Below are positions 54,715 to 62,177 of a stretch of 64,000 nt of DNA, in pieces. The position numbers and the translations under genes are program-made. Numbering within the stretch: position 1 is the first letter of the stretch; every line of letters begins with the position of its first letter. The stretch spans positions 124,001 to 188,000 of the forward strand of contig JBNKKH010000009.1 of assembly GCA_050291725.1 (NCBI GenBank), read 5' to 3'. Origin of the DNA: JAAGZL01 sp050291725. GTDB taxonomy: Bacteria > Pseudomonadota > Gammaproteobacteria > Chromatiales > Chromatiaceae. The notes under the pieces are model-generated. The model saw only the letters and a list, made by a program, of their open reading frames with translations. It was not told the origin of the DNA and made no database searches.

Positions 54715-54994
54715 TTGAATTTTTAGTACTTAAATTGTTACTAATTATATCAACATATACCTCTTTATCACCTAACAATAACTGGGCATTTGAAACAGAG
54801 GCAGACATTGGCAATGTTGAAACAACAACATCTGATAATTTGCTAATAAAATTGGAATCAATAATTGAGTGGTCTCCAATAGAAAGTTTTTCTTTTGCAA
54901 CGACTTCTAATGCAGATTGTGAATCATTGGCAAATACTTCATTCCAAATTACCATATCTCCAAAATCTATTCGTACAGTAAACCCAGGTAACAT
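54710..54994 (-). CDS. Cassette gene: hypothetical
   Basis: A 94-residue protein (MLPGFTVRIDFGDMVIWNEV...) with no recognised domain and no signal or membrane segment. Its stop codon is in the GTTA core of attC 2 and AAGGTG precedes the ATG, both supporting a real cassette gene. Possibly a small cytoplasmic effector or immunity protein, but nothing in the sequence shows this. Confidence 0.65.
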   Translation of the reverse strand: MLPGFTVRIDFGDMVIWNEVFANDSQSALEVVAKEKLSIGDHSIIDSNFISKLSDVVVSTLPMSASVSNAQLLLGDKEVYVDIISNNLSTKNST

Positions 54995-55070
54995 TATTCA
55001 CCTTCAACAATTAATAGTTGGTTCTTAGTTTTTAGTGCAGTAGCTTCAATTAATATTTTCCGTTTAAAAA

Positions 55071-55162
55071 CATAACGCCTGCCATAACCGGAGCCAAAAT
55101 GCTGCATAGCGAGGTACGAGCGGCGCAGCTTTTTGGTGTCCGAGTTTATAGCATTGTTATGC
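55071..55162 (-). other. attC site 3
   Basis: Cores CATAAC (55071-55076) and GTTATG (55156-55161); arms CCAAAATGCTGC and GCAGCTTTTTGG plus CGGA/TCCG pair. Confidence 0.88.
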
Positions 55163-55798
55163 CTTGGTTGCGACACCGCATAAGGATACAAATGGCACAC
55201 CATCTTTTTCTTTGACTTTTGCCACTTTAAACCCTGCATTCAAAAGCAAGTTGACCATATCGTTTTTTGAAAAAGAGCTAAAAATGTCTTCACTTAGATC
55301 TAAGTTACTCATTTGTTCATCGTCTCTGAAGCCAATAACCACTTTACCTCCCGGGCGAAGTACGCGATACATTTCAGAAAAATAGTCTTCTGGCTTTTTC
55401 CAGAAATACAAAGTGTTTGTTGAACATATTTTATCAAATGCCCCGTCCTCGAATGGAAGTGAGCTACATTCACATTCATGCAGAAGAACTCGCCCGGAAG
55501 CTATATGTCCAGCATTTTCTCTTTTTGCTTGATTTAGCATCGCCTTTGAAAAATCAATACCTTCTACAGTTCCTTCGGTAGTGATATTTGCCATTTCATT
55601 TATCAATTTACCTGGACCAAAACCAAGTTCCAGAACCTTGTCTCTGGATTCAAGCGCAAGGCATTCTTTAACGAAGGTATTCAAATCTGCATTACCAGAA
55701 TTGAATATTTTCGTCATCACAAAGCGACCAATAAGACCTGAAGGCTTTCTCGCTTGTAAGGACAGTATTCTCGATGGTATTAGTTTAACTATCCACAT
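55157..55798 (-). CDS. Cassette gene: class I SAM-dependent methyltransferase
   Basis: A 213-residue methyltransferase with SAM motif I KVLELGFGPGKLI, motif II-like VEGIDFSKAMLNQA and post-motif VLRPGGKVVIGF. Closest to small-molecule/UbiE-like methyltransferases; the substrate is unknown. The stop codon lies in the GTTA core of attC 3. The N-terminal 27 residues are hydrophobic/basic and may be a wrong start; an ATG within the same frame exists at VMTKIF. Confidence 0.85.
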   Translation of the reverse strand: MWIVKLIPSRILSLQARKPSGLIGRFVMTKIFNSGNADLNTFVKECLALESRDKVLELGFGPGKLINEMANITTEGTVEGIDFSKAMLNQAKRENAGHIASGRVLLHECECSSLPFEDGAFDKICSTNTLYFWKKPEDYFSEMYRVLRPGGKVVIGFRDDEQMSNLDLSEDIFSSFSKNDMVNLLLNAGFKVAKVKEKDGVPFVSLCGVATKA

Positions 55799-55814
55799 GG
55801 TTCATTCTTATTGG

Positions 55815-55897
55815 GCATAACGTCTTACATAAGGTGCGCCGCGCTTTTTGCGGCGTCCCAGCGAACGATAGTGAGCGATCTTGATGTGTTTGTTATG
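55815..55897 (-). other. attC site 4
   Basis: Cores GCATAAC (55815-55821) and GTTATG (55892-55897) with GCGCCGCGC/GCGGCGTC arms. It is nearly identical to attC 10 (59151-59234). Confidence 0.88.
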
Positions 55898-55898
55898 T

Positions 55899-56135
55899 TC
55901 ATAAACCGTGAAGCCTTATATATACCCTCGCTGGTGATTCATCATTTGTTTTGGCCCATAGTTCGTAGGCTGCCACTGCTTTGTTTGCGTTATCCTCTCC
56001 TAGGTTCTTTCTGAAAGAAGATGAAAAGTATTGTGCAAATTCAGGGCTCATGCCTGCCTTTACTAATTCCTTTTCTAGATATTCCCATGCGCCACCATGT
56101 TTGGCATAAGTTTTAATTCTATCAATTAGGCACAC
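55899..56135 (-). CDS. Cassette gene: small hypothetical
   Basis: A 78-residue protein, predicted mostly helical (LEKELVKAGMSPEFAQYFSSSFRKNLGEDNANKAVAAYELWAK), with no known family. GTG start with AAGG about eight bases upstream; the stop TGA is one base before attC 4. Confidence 0.6.
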   Translation of the reverse strand: MCLIDRIKTYAKHGGAWEYLEKELVKAGMSPEFAQYFSSSFRKNLGEDNANKAVAAYELWAKTNDESPARVYIRLHGL

Positions 56136-56151
56136 TGCTTTGCCTTTTGAA

Positions 56152-56227
56152 CATAACGTCTGTCATAAACGGCGCGAGGTACGAGCGTCCGGCGACCGGA
56201 GGGAGCGAATTTGATGGCCTTGTTATG
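56152..56227 (-). other. attC site 5
   Basis: Cores CATAAC (56152-56157) and GTTATG (56222-56227), arms GTCCGGcgaCCGGAGG in the apex and GTCATAAAC/AATTTGATGG in the base. Confidence 0.85.
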
Positions 56228-56651
56228 TTTTTTCATTAAGAATGCTCCTTGCCTCGCTCAATTGTTGCTTGCTCATTTTGGTGGACAAGTTAGCTAATAA
56301 TATTTGTGACTCTTTATCACCAGACATTACCGCCTTGCTATACCACACATAAGCATTTATATAATTTTTATCAGTACCTCTGCCACTCTCATATAATTGT
56401 GCAATTCCAGATTGTGACTCAGGTATGCCTTTTGGGGCAGATTTTTGCCACCATTCAAATGCTTTCTTATCAGACTGCTCTACTTCTATACCTTGCTCAT
56501 AAAACCAGCCCATGAAATGCTCGGCATTCATATTGCCGCGATTTGCCATATCACTGATTATTCTATAAGCAGTGTGCCAATCTTCACTGATCATAGCTTG
56601 CACGGCTTCTTCTGGTATATCCTCAACTGCGTCCATATTGTTTTTAAACAT
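56223..56651 (-). CDS. Cassette gene: Sel1-like repeat protein
   Basis: A 142-residue protein of about three Sel1/TPR-type repeats (NAEHFMGWFYEQGIEVEQSDKKAFEWWQKSA, ESQSGIAQLYESGRGTDKNYINAYVWYSKAV). Such repeats mediate protein-protein contacts. The ATG at 56651 lies within the GTTATG core of attC 6, so the recombination site supplies the start codon; ATG 56636 is an alternative. Stops in the core of attC 5. No signal peptide. Confidence 0.8.
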   Translation of the reverse strand: MFKNNMDAVEDIPEEAVQAMISEDWHTAYRIISDMANRGNMNAEHFMGWFYEQGIEVEQSDKKAFEWWQKSAPKGIPESQSGIAQLYESGRGTDKNYINAYVWYSKAVMSGDKESQILLANLSTKMSKQQLSEARSILNEKT

Positions 56652-56717
56652 AACGTTTAAGCTGTGGGGCGCAAGCCGCAACGCGGCGCAGCGTCCCACA
56701 CGAGCGCATTGTTATGC
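56649..56717 (-). other. attC site 6
   Basis: Cores CATAAC (56649-56654) and GTTATGC (56711-56717); arms GTGGGGCGC / GCGTCCCAC pair. Confidence 0.88.
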
Positions 56718-57098
56718 GTTTACTATGCCTGAAATGAAGCAATACGCACCTCCAACATATGTTATTAACTGCCCCCAGAACATACCCCATGTAACTGGAC
56801 CCAGCCACTTAGCCATGAAAACATTAATATCGCCTCCATCTTTTATCTTTTTAGCTGTATAACGGAAATCAAGAAGCCTGGTAACTGTGGCAAAACAGCC
56901 AAATACTGCACTCCATGACCACCATTTAATTATAAAAACTAGTAGCTCTGGGTTCTTTGGGTTCTCACCAAGCTTTAAGTTGATTACGTATGCTAGAGAG
57001 GCAACAGCGAAACCCAAAAATAGGTTTATAGAAAATGACATCTGGGTAATTCGGTAATCCTGCCACCGCACATACCTCTCTTTCTGATCAGATTCCAT
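56712..57098 (-). CDS. Cassette gene: small membrane protein
   Basis: A 128-residue integral membrane protein with about three to four helices (INLFLGFAVASLAYVINL, LLVFIIKWWSWSAVFGCFATV, GMFWGQLITYVGGAYCFISG). AAGGAAAGGC before ATG 57098. No family recognised. The stop lies in the core of attC 6. Confidence 0.7.
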   Translation of the reverse strand: MESDQKERYVRWQDYRITQMSFSINLFLGFAVASLAYVINLKLGENPKNPELLVFIIKWWSWSAVFGCFATVTRLLDFRYTAKKIKDGGDINVFMAKWLGPVTWGMFWGQLITYVGGAYCFISGIVNA

Positions 57099-57113
57099 GC
57101 CTTTCCTTTTTAC

Positions 57114-57173
57114 GCATAACGTTTTAGCACAGCGGCAACGGTTTTTGTTGTCCGCTGGTGCTGCTGGTTATGG
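57114..57173 (-). other. attC site 7
   Basis: Cores GCATAAC (57114-57120) and GTTATGG (57167-57173); AGCACAGCGG and CCGCTGGTGCT arms pair across a T-rich loop. Confidence 0.88.
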
Positions 57174-57423
57174 CACCAAGCTACCGCAGGCCACTGTACT
57201 TTATTATTTGCACTGGCTTCCATGATGCTCCTTTTTGGCGACCCACCAAAACATGGGGTTACCATTTTTTTACCTAAATGTATCAAAGATGTTGCTTTGC
57301 TGAATATTGCACTTAGCCTGCCATGCCACCATCTTTGCACATTGTTCAACTTCCGATGATACTTGTTAAAACCTTAAAACTGCCTAGCAATAAATATTTA
57401 CACTTTCCTTTCTATTGGTTTGT
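57174..57423 (-). other. Cassette without a convincing gene
   Basis: The 250 bp between attC 7 and attC 8 has no gene ending at attC 7. One minus-strand frame runs through attC 7 to 57110 and a plus-strand frame of about 45 codons is weak. It may be a regulatory, noncoding or decayed cassette. Confidence 0.6.
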
Positions 57424-57525
57424 GCCATAACGCCTCAAACACCGGCTTGGTGAAGTTGGCGGCTTTTTTGCGCAAGCGAAAAAGGTGACAGCTTTACCAA
57501 GTCCGCGTGCTTTGACTTGTTAGCC
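57424..57525 (-). other. attC site 8
   Basis: Cores GCCATAAC (57424-57431) and GTTAGCC (57519-57525), with CACCGGCTTGGTGAAG pairing against CTTTACCAAGTCCGCGTG. Confidence 0.87.
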
Positions 57526-58293
57526 TTACTTTTCATATATTTCGGGCCTCTCTTTTAAGAGCCCCCACTTTAGTTTAGGTAGTGAAGATAACTCACTATA
57601 TATTTTTTTCACGTCTCTATGACTACGAAGACTCAAATATTCTAAATTAGTTAGCCCTAGTATTGGTGAATAATCTTTGTCCTTTAGCTGGATTGTTAAC
57701 AGATTTAGAAATCTTAACTGCGGCATTTCCTTTAAGAACGCTATTGATTCAACATTTACGTATTGGGGGCCTAAGCCATCTCCGCATAACGTCAAACTTG
57801 TAAGATTTTGCAACGATGCTATTGGAGAATAATCCTGTATCTTCTGAAAGTTTTCGATATAAAGGCCTGACAAATTTTTAAGTTTACTAATGGGGGTTAC
57901 TGATTCTACGCCAGCACCAGAGCCAATATATAAGAAGTCTAGGTTTTTCAGGTTTTCAATTTCAGATAAATCTTTGTATGCACCCCATTTTACCTCTAGG
58001 TTTCTTAAGTCCGTTTGCTTGCATGCCGCATTGAATAGCTCTTGCGGCATTCTGGTTCCGAATTTCAGCTTTTTGAAGCGTGACGGGTTTTTGTCTAGGA
58101 ATTCACACCATTCACTTAATACTCGCTTCTTTTCTTTTTGAGAATAGTTGTCACCTAGTTGAGTGCAATTGATAACTAGCTCATCCCCACCATCGTATTC
58201 AGAAAGCTCAGTAACCCTAGATATGTCGTCCTTTCTATCTCTAAAGAAATAGTAGAATCCATATTGTATTTGTTCATCACTTAGATTCTTCAA
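57526..58293 (-). CDS. Cassette gene: leucine-rich-repeat protein
   Basis: A 255-residue protein; residues about 90-250 form five to six leucine-rich repeats (LRNLEVKWG, LKNLDFLYIGSG, LKNLSGLYIENFQKIQDYSPIASLQNLTSLTLCGDG, LTNLEYLSLRSHRD). No signal peptide, so likely an intracellular protein-binding scaffold. TTG start supported by AAGGA. The stop is adjacent to attC 8. Confidence 0.82.
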   Translation of the reverse strand: MKNLSDEQIQYGFYYFFRDRKDDISRVTELSEYDGGDELVINCTQLGDNYSQKEKKRVLSEWCEFLDKNPSRFKKLKFGTRMPQELFNAACKQTDLRNLEVKWGAYKDLSEIENLKNLDFLYIGSGAGVESVTPISKLKNLSGLYIENFQKIQDYSPIASLQNLTSLTLCGDGLGPQYVNVESIAFLKEMPQLRFLNLLTIQLKDKDYSPILGLTNLEYLSLRSHRDVKKIYSELSSLPKLKWGLLKERPEIYEK

Positions 58294-58308
58294 TGTAATT
58301 CCTTGGGA

Positions 58309-58368
58309 GGCTAACGTTTGAACACAGCCGCGCCGGTTTTTGGCGTCGGCTGGTGTGACTTGTTAAAT
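58309..58368 (-). other. attC site 9
   Basis: Cores GGCTAAC (58309-58315) and GTTAAAT (58362-58368); ACACAGCCG and CGGCTGGTGT arms pair across a T-rich loop. Structure resembles attC 7. Confidence 0.88.
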
Positions 58369-58372
58369 GCCA

Positions 58373-59152
58373 TTAGCACGGTGAGACCGACAATGCAGAA
58401 CCAATAACATTCAAGATTGTATTAATAGCTTCTGTTGTAACTCTTGCTCTATTAAAAACAATATCAACCAATAAGCCAAAAATGACTCCAATATATGCTA
58501 AATACCCAAAGCCCATATAATTATTATAAATTATTGTAAAGAACCAATTTTGGCCAAAAATATAAATGCCTGAACTTATTACGGTAGCAATGAGCAATAA
58601 AATTGATGGTAAAAATAGATGGCTTATTGCTTTTGGCTTAAGAAACGAAGCGGACAATAACAATAAGAACAAAACTGTGTTACTGCCAAGAAATATACGA
58701 ACATCCCTGGTTAAGTTTTTGACAATTTCTACGTATTTACCTCGTATTAAATCTGTAAGTTTATCTTTAACGATCTTTAGTGCATTTATGTGCTTCCTAT
58801 AGCCGGATTCTAAGCTATTTTCTATGCGTTTCTTTTTCTCACAATCCAAACGGCACATAGCTGCAATAACTAATGCTATTTTGTGTGGTAGGTTGTTATT
58901 TAGATCTTCTTTTGTTTTATTTATATCCAGTTGATATTTGTCAGCTAGCGATTGTGCCTTTTCTTTAAAACTTGTTAGCCGGCTTGAGCTTAGTTTTTCT
59001 TTTACTTCCTTTTCTACTTGATACTTAATAAATACTTGACCTGCTCTTTCTACTGAATCGGGTACACCAAATGTAAGGTAAAACAAGGCGCCAAATAGTA
59101 GACTGCCCAATATCCCAATTGTACGAAGTGTTATTTTCATTGTTTCTGGCAT
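58373..59152 (-). CDS. Cassette gene: multi-pass membrane protein
   Basis: A 259-residue protein: one N-terminal helix (TLRTIGILGSLLFGALFYLTFG), a charged coiled-coil stretch to about residue 120, then four C-terminal helices. No family recognised. The ATG at 59152 lies in the attC 10 core region; ATG 59140 is an alternative. Stops 4 bp after attC 9. Confidence 0.72.
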   Translation of the reverse strand: MPETMKITLRTIGILGSLLFGALFYLTFGVPDSVERAGQVFIKYQVEKEVKEKLSSSRLTSFKEKAQSLADKYQLDINKTKEDLNNNLPHKIALVIAAMCRLDCEKKKRIENSLESGYRKHINALKIVKDKLTDLIRGKYVEIVKNLTRDVRIFLGSNTVLFLLLLSASFLKPKAISHLFLPSILLLIATVISSGIYIFGQNWFFTIIYNNYMGFGYLAYIGVIFGLLVDIVFNRARVTTEAINTILNVIGSALSVSPC

Positions 59153-59234
59153 TTAACGTTTTACATAAGGGGCGCCGCGCTTTTTGCGGCGTCCCAGCGA
59201 ACGAATGTGAGTGATCTTGATGTAATTGTTAGGT
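59151..59234 (-). other. attC site 10
   Basis: Cores ATTTAAC (59151-59157) and GTTAGGT (59228-59234); the same GCGCCGCGC/GCGGCGTC arms and apical sequence as attC 4, with only about a dozen substitutions. Confidence 0.88.
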
Positions 59235-59260
59235 TGTGCGCACTTGTATTCATAATGTTG

Positions 59261-59518
59261 CTACCCTACAAACCGCCTCGATAGATGAGCTCCAACCATT
59301 ACCACTAACCCTGGGAGTAACCACGCGCTGACTACCGACATGTTACGAACATTGGCTGGCTGAAAACCAAAGATATCACAGACCCCAGAAACCAAAGCAT
59401 AGTTTGATACTCCAATAACCACCAAACCAAGCAAGCAACCCACGAAACCAAGAGTTTCAAGCACGGTTATTAGAACTTCTGTTTTTGTATTAGCCTTTTG
59501 TACCTTGTTATTTTCCAT
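59261..59518 (-). CDS. Cassette gene: small membrane protein
   Basis: An 85-residue protein starting MENNKVQKANTKTEV with two or three hydrophobic helices (LGFVGCLLGLVVIGVSNYALV and VVSAWLLPGLVVMVGAHLS). No family recognised. No clear ribosome binding site. Ends 27 bp before attC 10. Confidence 0.6.
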   Translation of the reverse strand: MENNKVQKANTKTEVLITVLETLGFVGCLLGLVVIGVSNYALVSGVCDIFGFQPANVRNMSVVSAWLLPGLVVMVGAHLSRRFVG

Positions 59519-59533
59519 TTTGTTTTTGGAGCA

Positions 59534-59650
59534 ACCTAACGCCTTGCTCTGTTGCGGCCAAACTGGAGTGGCTTTTGTGCTATAGTGCAGCGAAGCGGAA
59601 CGCACAAAAGCCGCGGAGGTTTGGACGTCAACAGGAGCAACTTGTTATGG
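59534..59650 (-). other. attC site 11
   Basis: Cores ACCTAAC (59534-59540) and GTTATGG (59644-59650); TTGCTCTGTTG and CAACAGGAGCAA pair, as do GGCCAAAC and GTTTGGAC. Confidence 0.87.
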
Positions 59651-59658
59651 CTGCCCAT

Positions 59659-60051
59659 TTATAGGTATTCCCGTTCCTTAAGGTACGGCATAATTTCTTG
59701 AGTAATAGTTTCTACGACCTCTTCAAGATCACTTTTAATTTCCACTAATTGGTTATTTAGCTCTAAATTACTTCTCCAAAAGTCATCTGGAATCTTAACT
59801 AGATTTACAAGAAGATCCCCTTTATACATGTTACCTGCCACAAACGGGTTCTCCGATAATATATCTAGTGCAACCGGAACTAAATATTTAAGCCCTAGAT
59901 TCTGCCCGATTAGCATACGGAGATTTTCTATTGAAAGCTCTGAAATCGGTACTGACCATAATCGAACACACTCTTTAATAAGATTGGAATCATATTCCGG
60001 TCTCTCTAACTTTCGACCTTCAAGTTCCTCTAGACATTTTGATGCTTTCAC
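59659..60051 (-). CDS. Cassette gene: CDI-type immunity protein (CdiI-like)
   Basis: A 130-residue protein resembling contact-dependent growth-inhibition immunity proteins: WSVPISELSIENLRMLIGQNLGLKYLVPVALDILSENPFVAGNMYKGDLLVNLVKIPDDFW. Such proteins neutralise the toxic C-terminus of CdiA delivered by neighbouring cells. No CdiA/CdiB lies here, so it is an orphan; protection against foreign toxins is an inference. GTG start with AGGAG five bases upstream. It is the first cassette of the array, the position expected to be best expressed. Confidence 0.75.
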   Translation of the reverse strand: MKASKCLEELEGRKLERPEYDSNLIKECVRLWSVPISELSIENLRMLIGQNLGLKYLVPVALDILSENPFVAGNMYKGDLLVNLVKIPDDFWRSNLELNNQLVEIKSDLEEVVETITQEIMPYLKEREYL

Positions 60052-60078
60052 AATTCTCCTATTGAGCCATAACAGTTA

Positions 60079-60107
60079 ATTATACGACTTGCGCCGATAT
60101 TGAAATA
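60079..60107 (-). promoter_or_regulatory. Candidate promoter at the 5' end of the array
   Basis: On the minus strand a TATTTC (60102-60107) and a perfect TATAAT (60079-60084) are 17 bases apart, firing into the CdiI-like cassette. It could act as the cassette promoter in place of a normal Pc. Confidence 0.5.
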
Positions 60108-60155
60108 TACGACATGCGCGAATATTGTAATATACAGCATGGGTAACGATTCTCA
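60081..60155. repeat. 25-bp direct repeats beside the cassette array
   Basis: Unit 1 (60081-60105) and unit 2 (60106-60130) match at 21 of 25 positions, beginning tatacgac; a degenerate third unit follows at 60131-60155. They overlap the candidate promoter, so they may be operators, iterons or attI-like binding sites. Confidence 0.7.
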
Positions 60156-60330
60156 TTAAGATTTAGCCAGGATTGGCTCTTTTGATATGAGAGCATCCTG
60201 CCTCAGTATTATTTTGTTTGCTAAACATCAACGTTATCAGACTATTTGGAGCTAATAAAGGTCATCTGAACAGTCTAGCTAATAGTCTGCTTTGTGCCGT
60301 TAGGAGACTATTTTTTATTGTGATTAAATA
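60156..60330. other. AT-rich noncoding stretch
   Basis: No gene or repeat recognised. It lies inside the element between the cassette promoter region and the GGA-rich RNA candidate. A weak ORF at 60455-60664 on the plus strand, further right, is not supported. Confidence 0.5.
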
Positions 60331-60440
60331 AAAACGCCACCCCAAAATGAGGTGGCGTTCGGCTTCCATTATGCGCATCCATGCCGCGCATCCTGGCGCA
60401 GGGCTTGGCATCCTTTTAGTCCTTTGACTTGCTCCGGAGC
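60331..60440 (-). ncRNA. Candidate GGA-rich small RNA with terminator
   Basis: On the minus strand six GGA triplets (complements of TCC at 60433, 60420, 60411, 60391, 60378 and 60365) occur within about 70 bases, several in RNA-hairpin contexts, followed by a nine-base-pair stem (60333-60341 with 60351-60359) and TTTTATTT. Repeated GGA is the binding pattern of CsrA/RsmA-titrating RNAs such as RsmY/CsrB. No clear promoter was found, and the sequence could be a structural DNA element of the island instead. Confidence 0.35.
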
Positions 60441-60695
60441 AGTGCCCGCTTAAGATGTTATCCAGATTGGTTTGTCTGTTCTATCAGGTAGAGCTTAATA
60501 GCTTGTATGAATTTTCTGATGGCGCTTGTGCTGATGAATGCATTGTCTATGCAATCGCTAGTGTGGCGTACTGTGTCAATTTTGTGCCAAACTGTCCTTC
60601 ATTAACCAGTTTTTGGGTGTTTTTTTGGCGCAATTTGAATATGGCAAGCGCGCTAACTGACTGATATTTAAAGTATTAGTAGTTAGAAATGCCGG

Positions 60696-60743
<48 letters not shown>

Positions 60744-60772
60744 TCCTCTTTAAATCAAAAATACTACTTCTA

Positions 60773-61954
60773 TTACCCCGGAGCGGCATGCAGCAGCTTG
60801 CGATTGAGTTTGGTAATGGTGAGTATGGTCTTGATCTGCACGTAGACGAAAGGTGCGAGGATGATGAAGTAGGGCAAGGAGAAACGTTCAACCAGGCCGT
60901 TTCTCTCCAGGCCAAAAACGATAAAGAACATGCCGAAGACAAAGAAGGCCACGCCGGGGCAGACCAGCGTAAAGGATCCGGGGTGGCGCTCATCACCTTT
61001 CAGATAGTCATTGAAATAACCCATGGATTTCATTACCAGATAGCCGATCATGCCAAATAGGATCTGTAGCGAAAGAATGATCGAGGTGAGCACGAACAGC
61101 CCAGGTCCCGATACTGGCTCCTTAAATCCGTGATGTAGGCCGAAGTGCATGCGGATCATTGCTATTCCAAGCAGAGTGAGAATAGGGATTAATATCCACA
61201 AAGTAGCTCCGCCAGCAGGTGCGACTCCATGGCGTAGCATGGATTTGAATCCAAGTACGAACTTGATGAACCCTAGCAGCACCGCCATGCTGGCGAAGAG
61301 GATTGAAAAAAAGATGCCTATGGCATTCACTTCTGGATGATGACTCATGGCGCCGGGAGCAGCCAGGCCCACTGAAATCATGGCGAGGGCGAATACTGCG
61401 ATCATCTGCTCAAGGCTGTTATTCTCAACAAAGTCAAAGCTGCCCTTGACCAGTACCCTGGTCAGGAAACGGGTATAAATCTTGAGCGCGTATGCGCCAA
61501 CGGCAAGAAATCCCAGGATGGCAAAGGGGAATAGATACTCCACAACACTCCACAGATTGGGTACAAACACTGCGCCGATTACAAAACATACATTGATGGA
61601 CATCGCGAGGGTCAGAGGGATAGTCATCAATCCCACCTCTTTATTACTCTGAGTGAGCTTGGTGAACGCATCTGTGGAGCGGTAACGCCGGTACTCCCGG
61701 ATATTCCAGATCAGGAGACGGAAATGTAGTACGCTGAAATACGCCATGGCGACCATGGCGAAGGCGACAAGCCCCCGAATGGCGAAGGATGCTCCTGTCA
61801 ACAGCGGCCAGAGATGATTGAAGGTAACAAGGGGTGTGCCTGGATGCTTCACCATAAACATCGGATAAAGAAAAAAGGATACAGCCACACCTCCTGCTCC
61901 AAGTGCAGCAAGAAAATAGAGGGGGCTGTATTCATCATCCAGATGGCGAATCAT
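60773..61954 (-). CDS. TsoY-like polytopic membrane protein
   Basis: A 393-residue membrane protein with about ten helices. The N-terminus (DEYSPLYFLAALGAGGVAVSFFLYPMFMVKHPGTP) and the middle (LMTIPLTLAMSINVCFVIGAVFVPNLWSVVEYLFPFAILGFLAVGAYALKI) match the TsoY (seleno)protein family from memory, found in sulfur-oxidising and other proteobacteria. The frame is open with no in-frame TGA, so this member is not a selenoprotein. Function in sulfur metabolism is suggested only by phyletic distribution. It lies just outside the island. Confidence 0.65.
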   Translation of the reverse strand: MIRHLDDEYSPLYFLAALGAGGVAVSFFLYPMFMVKHPGTPLVTFNHLWPLLTGASFAIRGLVAFAMVAMAYFSVLHFRLLIWNIREYRRYRSTDAFTKLTQSNKEVGLMTIPLTLAMSINVCFVIGAVFVPNLWSVVEYLFPFAILGFLAVGAYALKIYTRFLTRVLVKGSFDFVENNSLEQMIAVFALAMISVGLAAPGAMSHHPEVNAIGIFFSILFASMAVLLGFIKFVLGFKSMLRHGVAPAGGATLWILIPILTLLGIAMIRMHFGLHHGFKEPVSGPGLFVLTSIILSLQILFGMIGYLVMKSMGYFNDYLKGDERHPGSFTLVCPGVAFFVFGMFFIVFGLERNGLVERFSLPYFIILAPFVYVQIKTILTITKLNRKLLHAAPG

Positions 61955-62143
61955 GATTTTATCTCCAAGCAGATCAGTTAATCGTTATATTCTAATGCGT
62001 AAGCTATTCAAATGATATGGCACATAAATCAAAGATGCTACGCAGGATAATGCCTAACTCGGTCAATTTTTAGGTATGGGGATGAGCAGTGGTGATGCAG
62101 AAGATGGATTGATATAGGGTGGAGGTGAAATGCACTGCGCACC

Positions 62144-62167
62144 GAGCCCGGGAGGGTTCCCGGGCTC
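62144..62167. terminator. GC-rich hairpin downstream of the DUF6858 gene
   Basis: Arms GAGCCCGGGA (62144-62153) and TCCCGGGCTC (62158-62167) form a ten-base-pair stem. No T run follows on either strand, so termination efficiency is doubtful. Confidence 0.5.
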
Positions 62168-62177
62168 AGCATATTAT

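Larger units (their letters stand above)
54097..60073 (-). mobile_element. CALIN: array of 11 attC sites and cassettes, no integron integrase
   Basis: Eleven segments of 60-129 bp begin with TAAC-type cores, end with GTTA-type cores and have internally pairing arms. Each lies at the 3' end of a minus-strand gene and most genes stop within or within 30 bp of the site. All cassettes point the same way, reading from 60 kb to 54 kb. This is the architecture of an integron cassette array. No IntI gene or convincing attI occurs in the window, making it a cluster of attC sites lacking an integron integrase. Confidence 0.88.

Noticed and set aside
54994..55239. 81-codon minus-strand ORF
   Set aside because: It runs straight through attC 3 and has no start context; most of it is recombination-site sequence.
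57110..57349. 79-codon minus-strand ORF across attC 7
   Set aside because: It reads through the attC instead of ending at it, and the plus-strand alternatives are too short.
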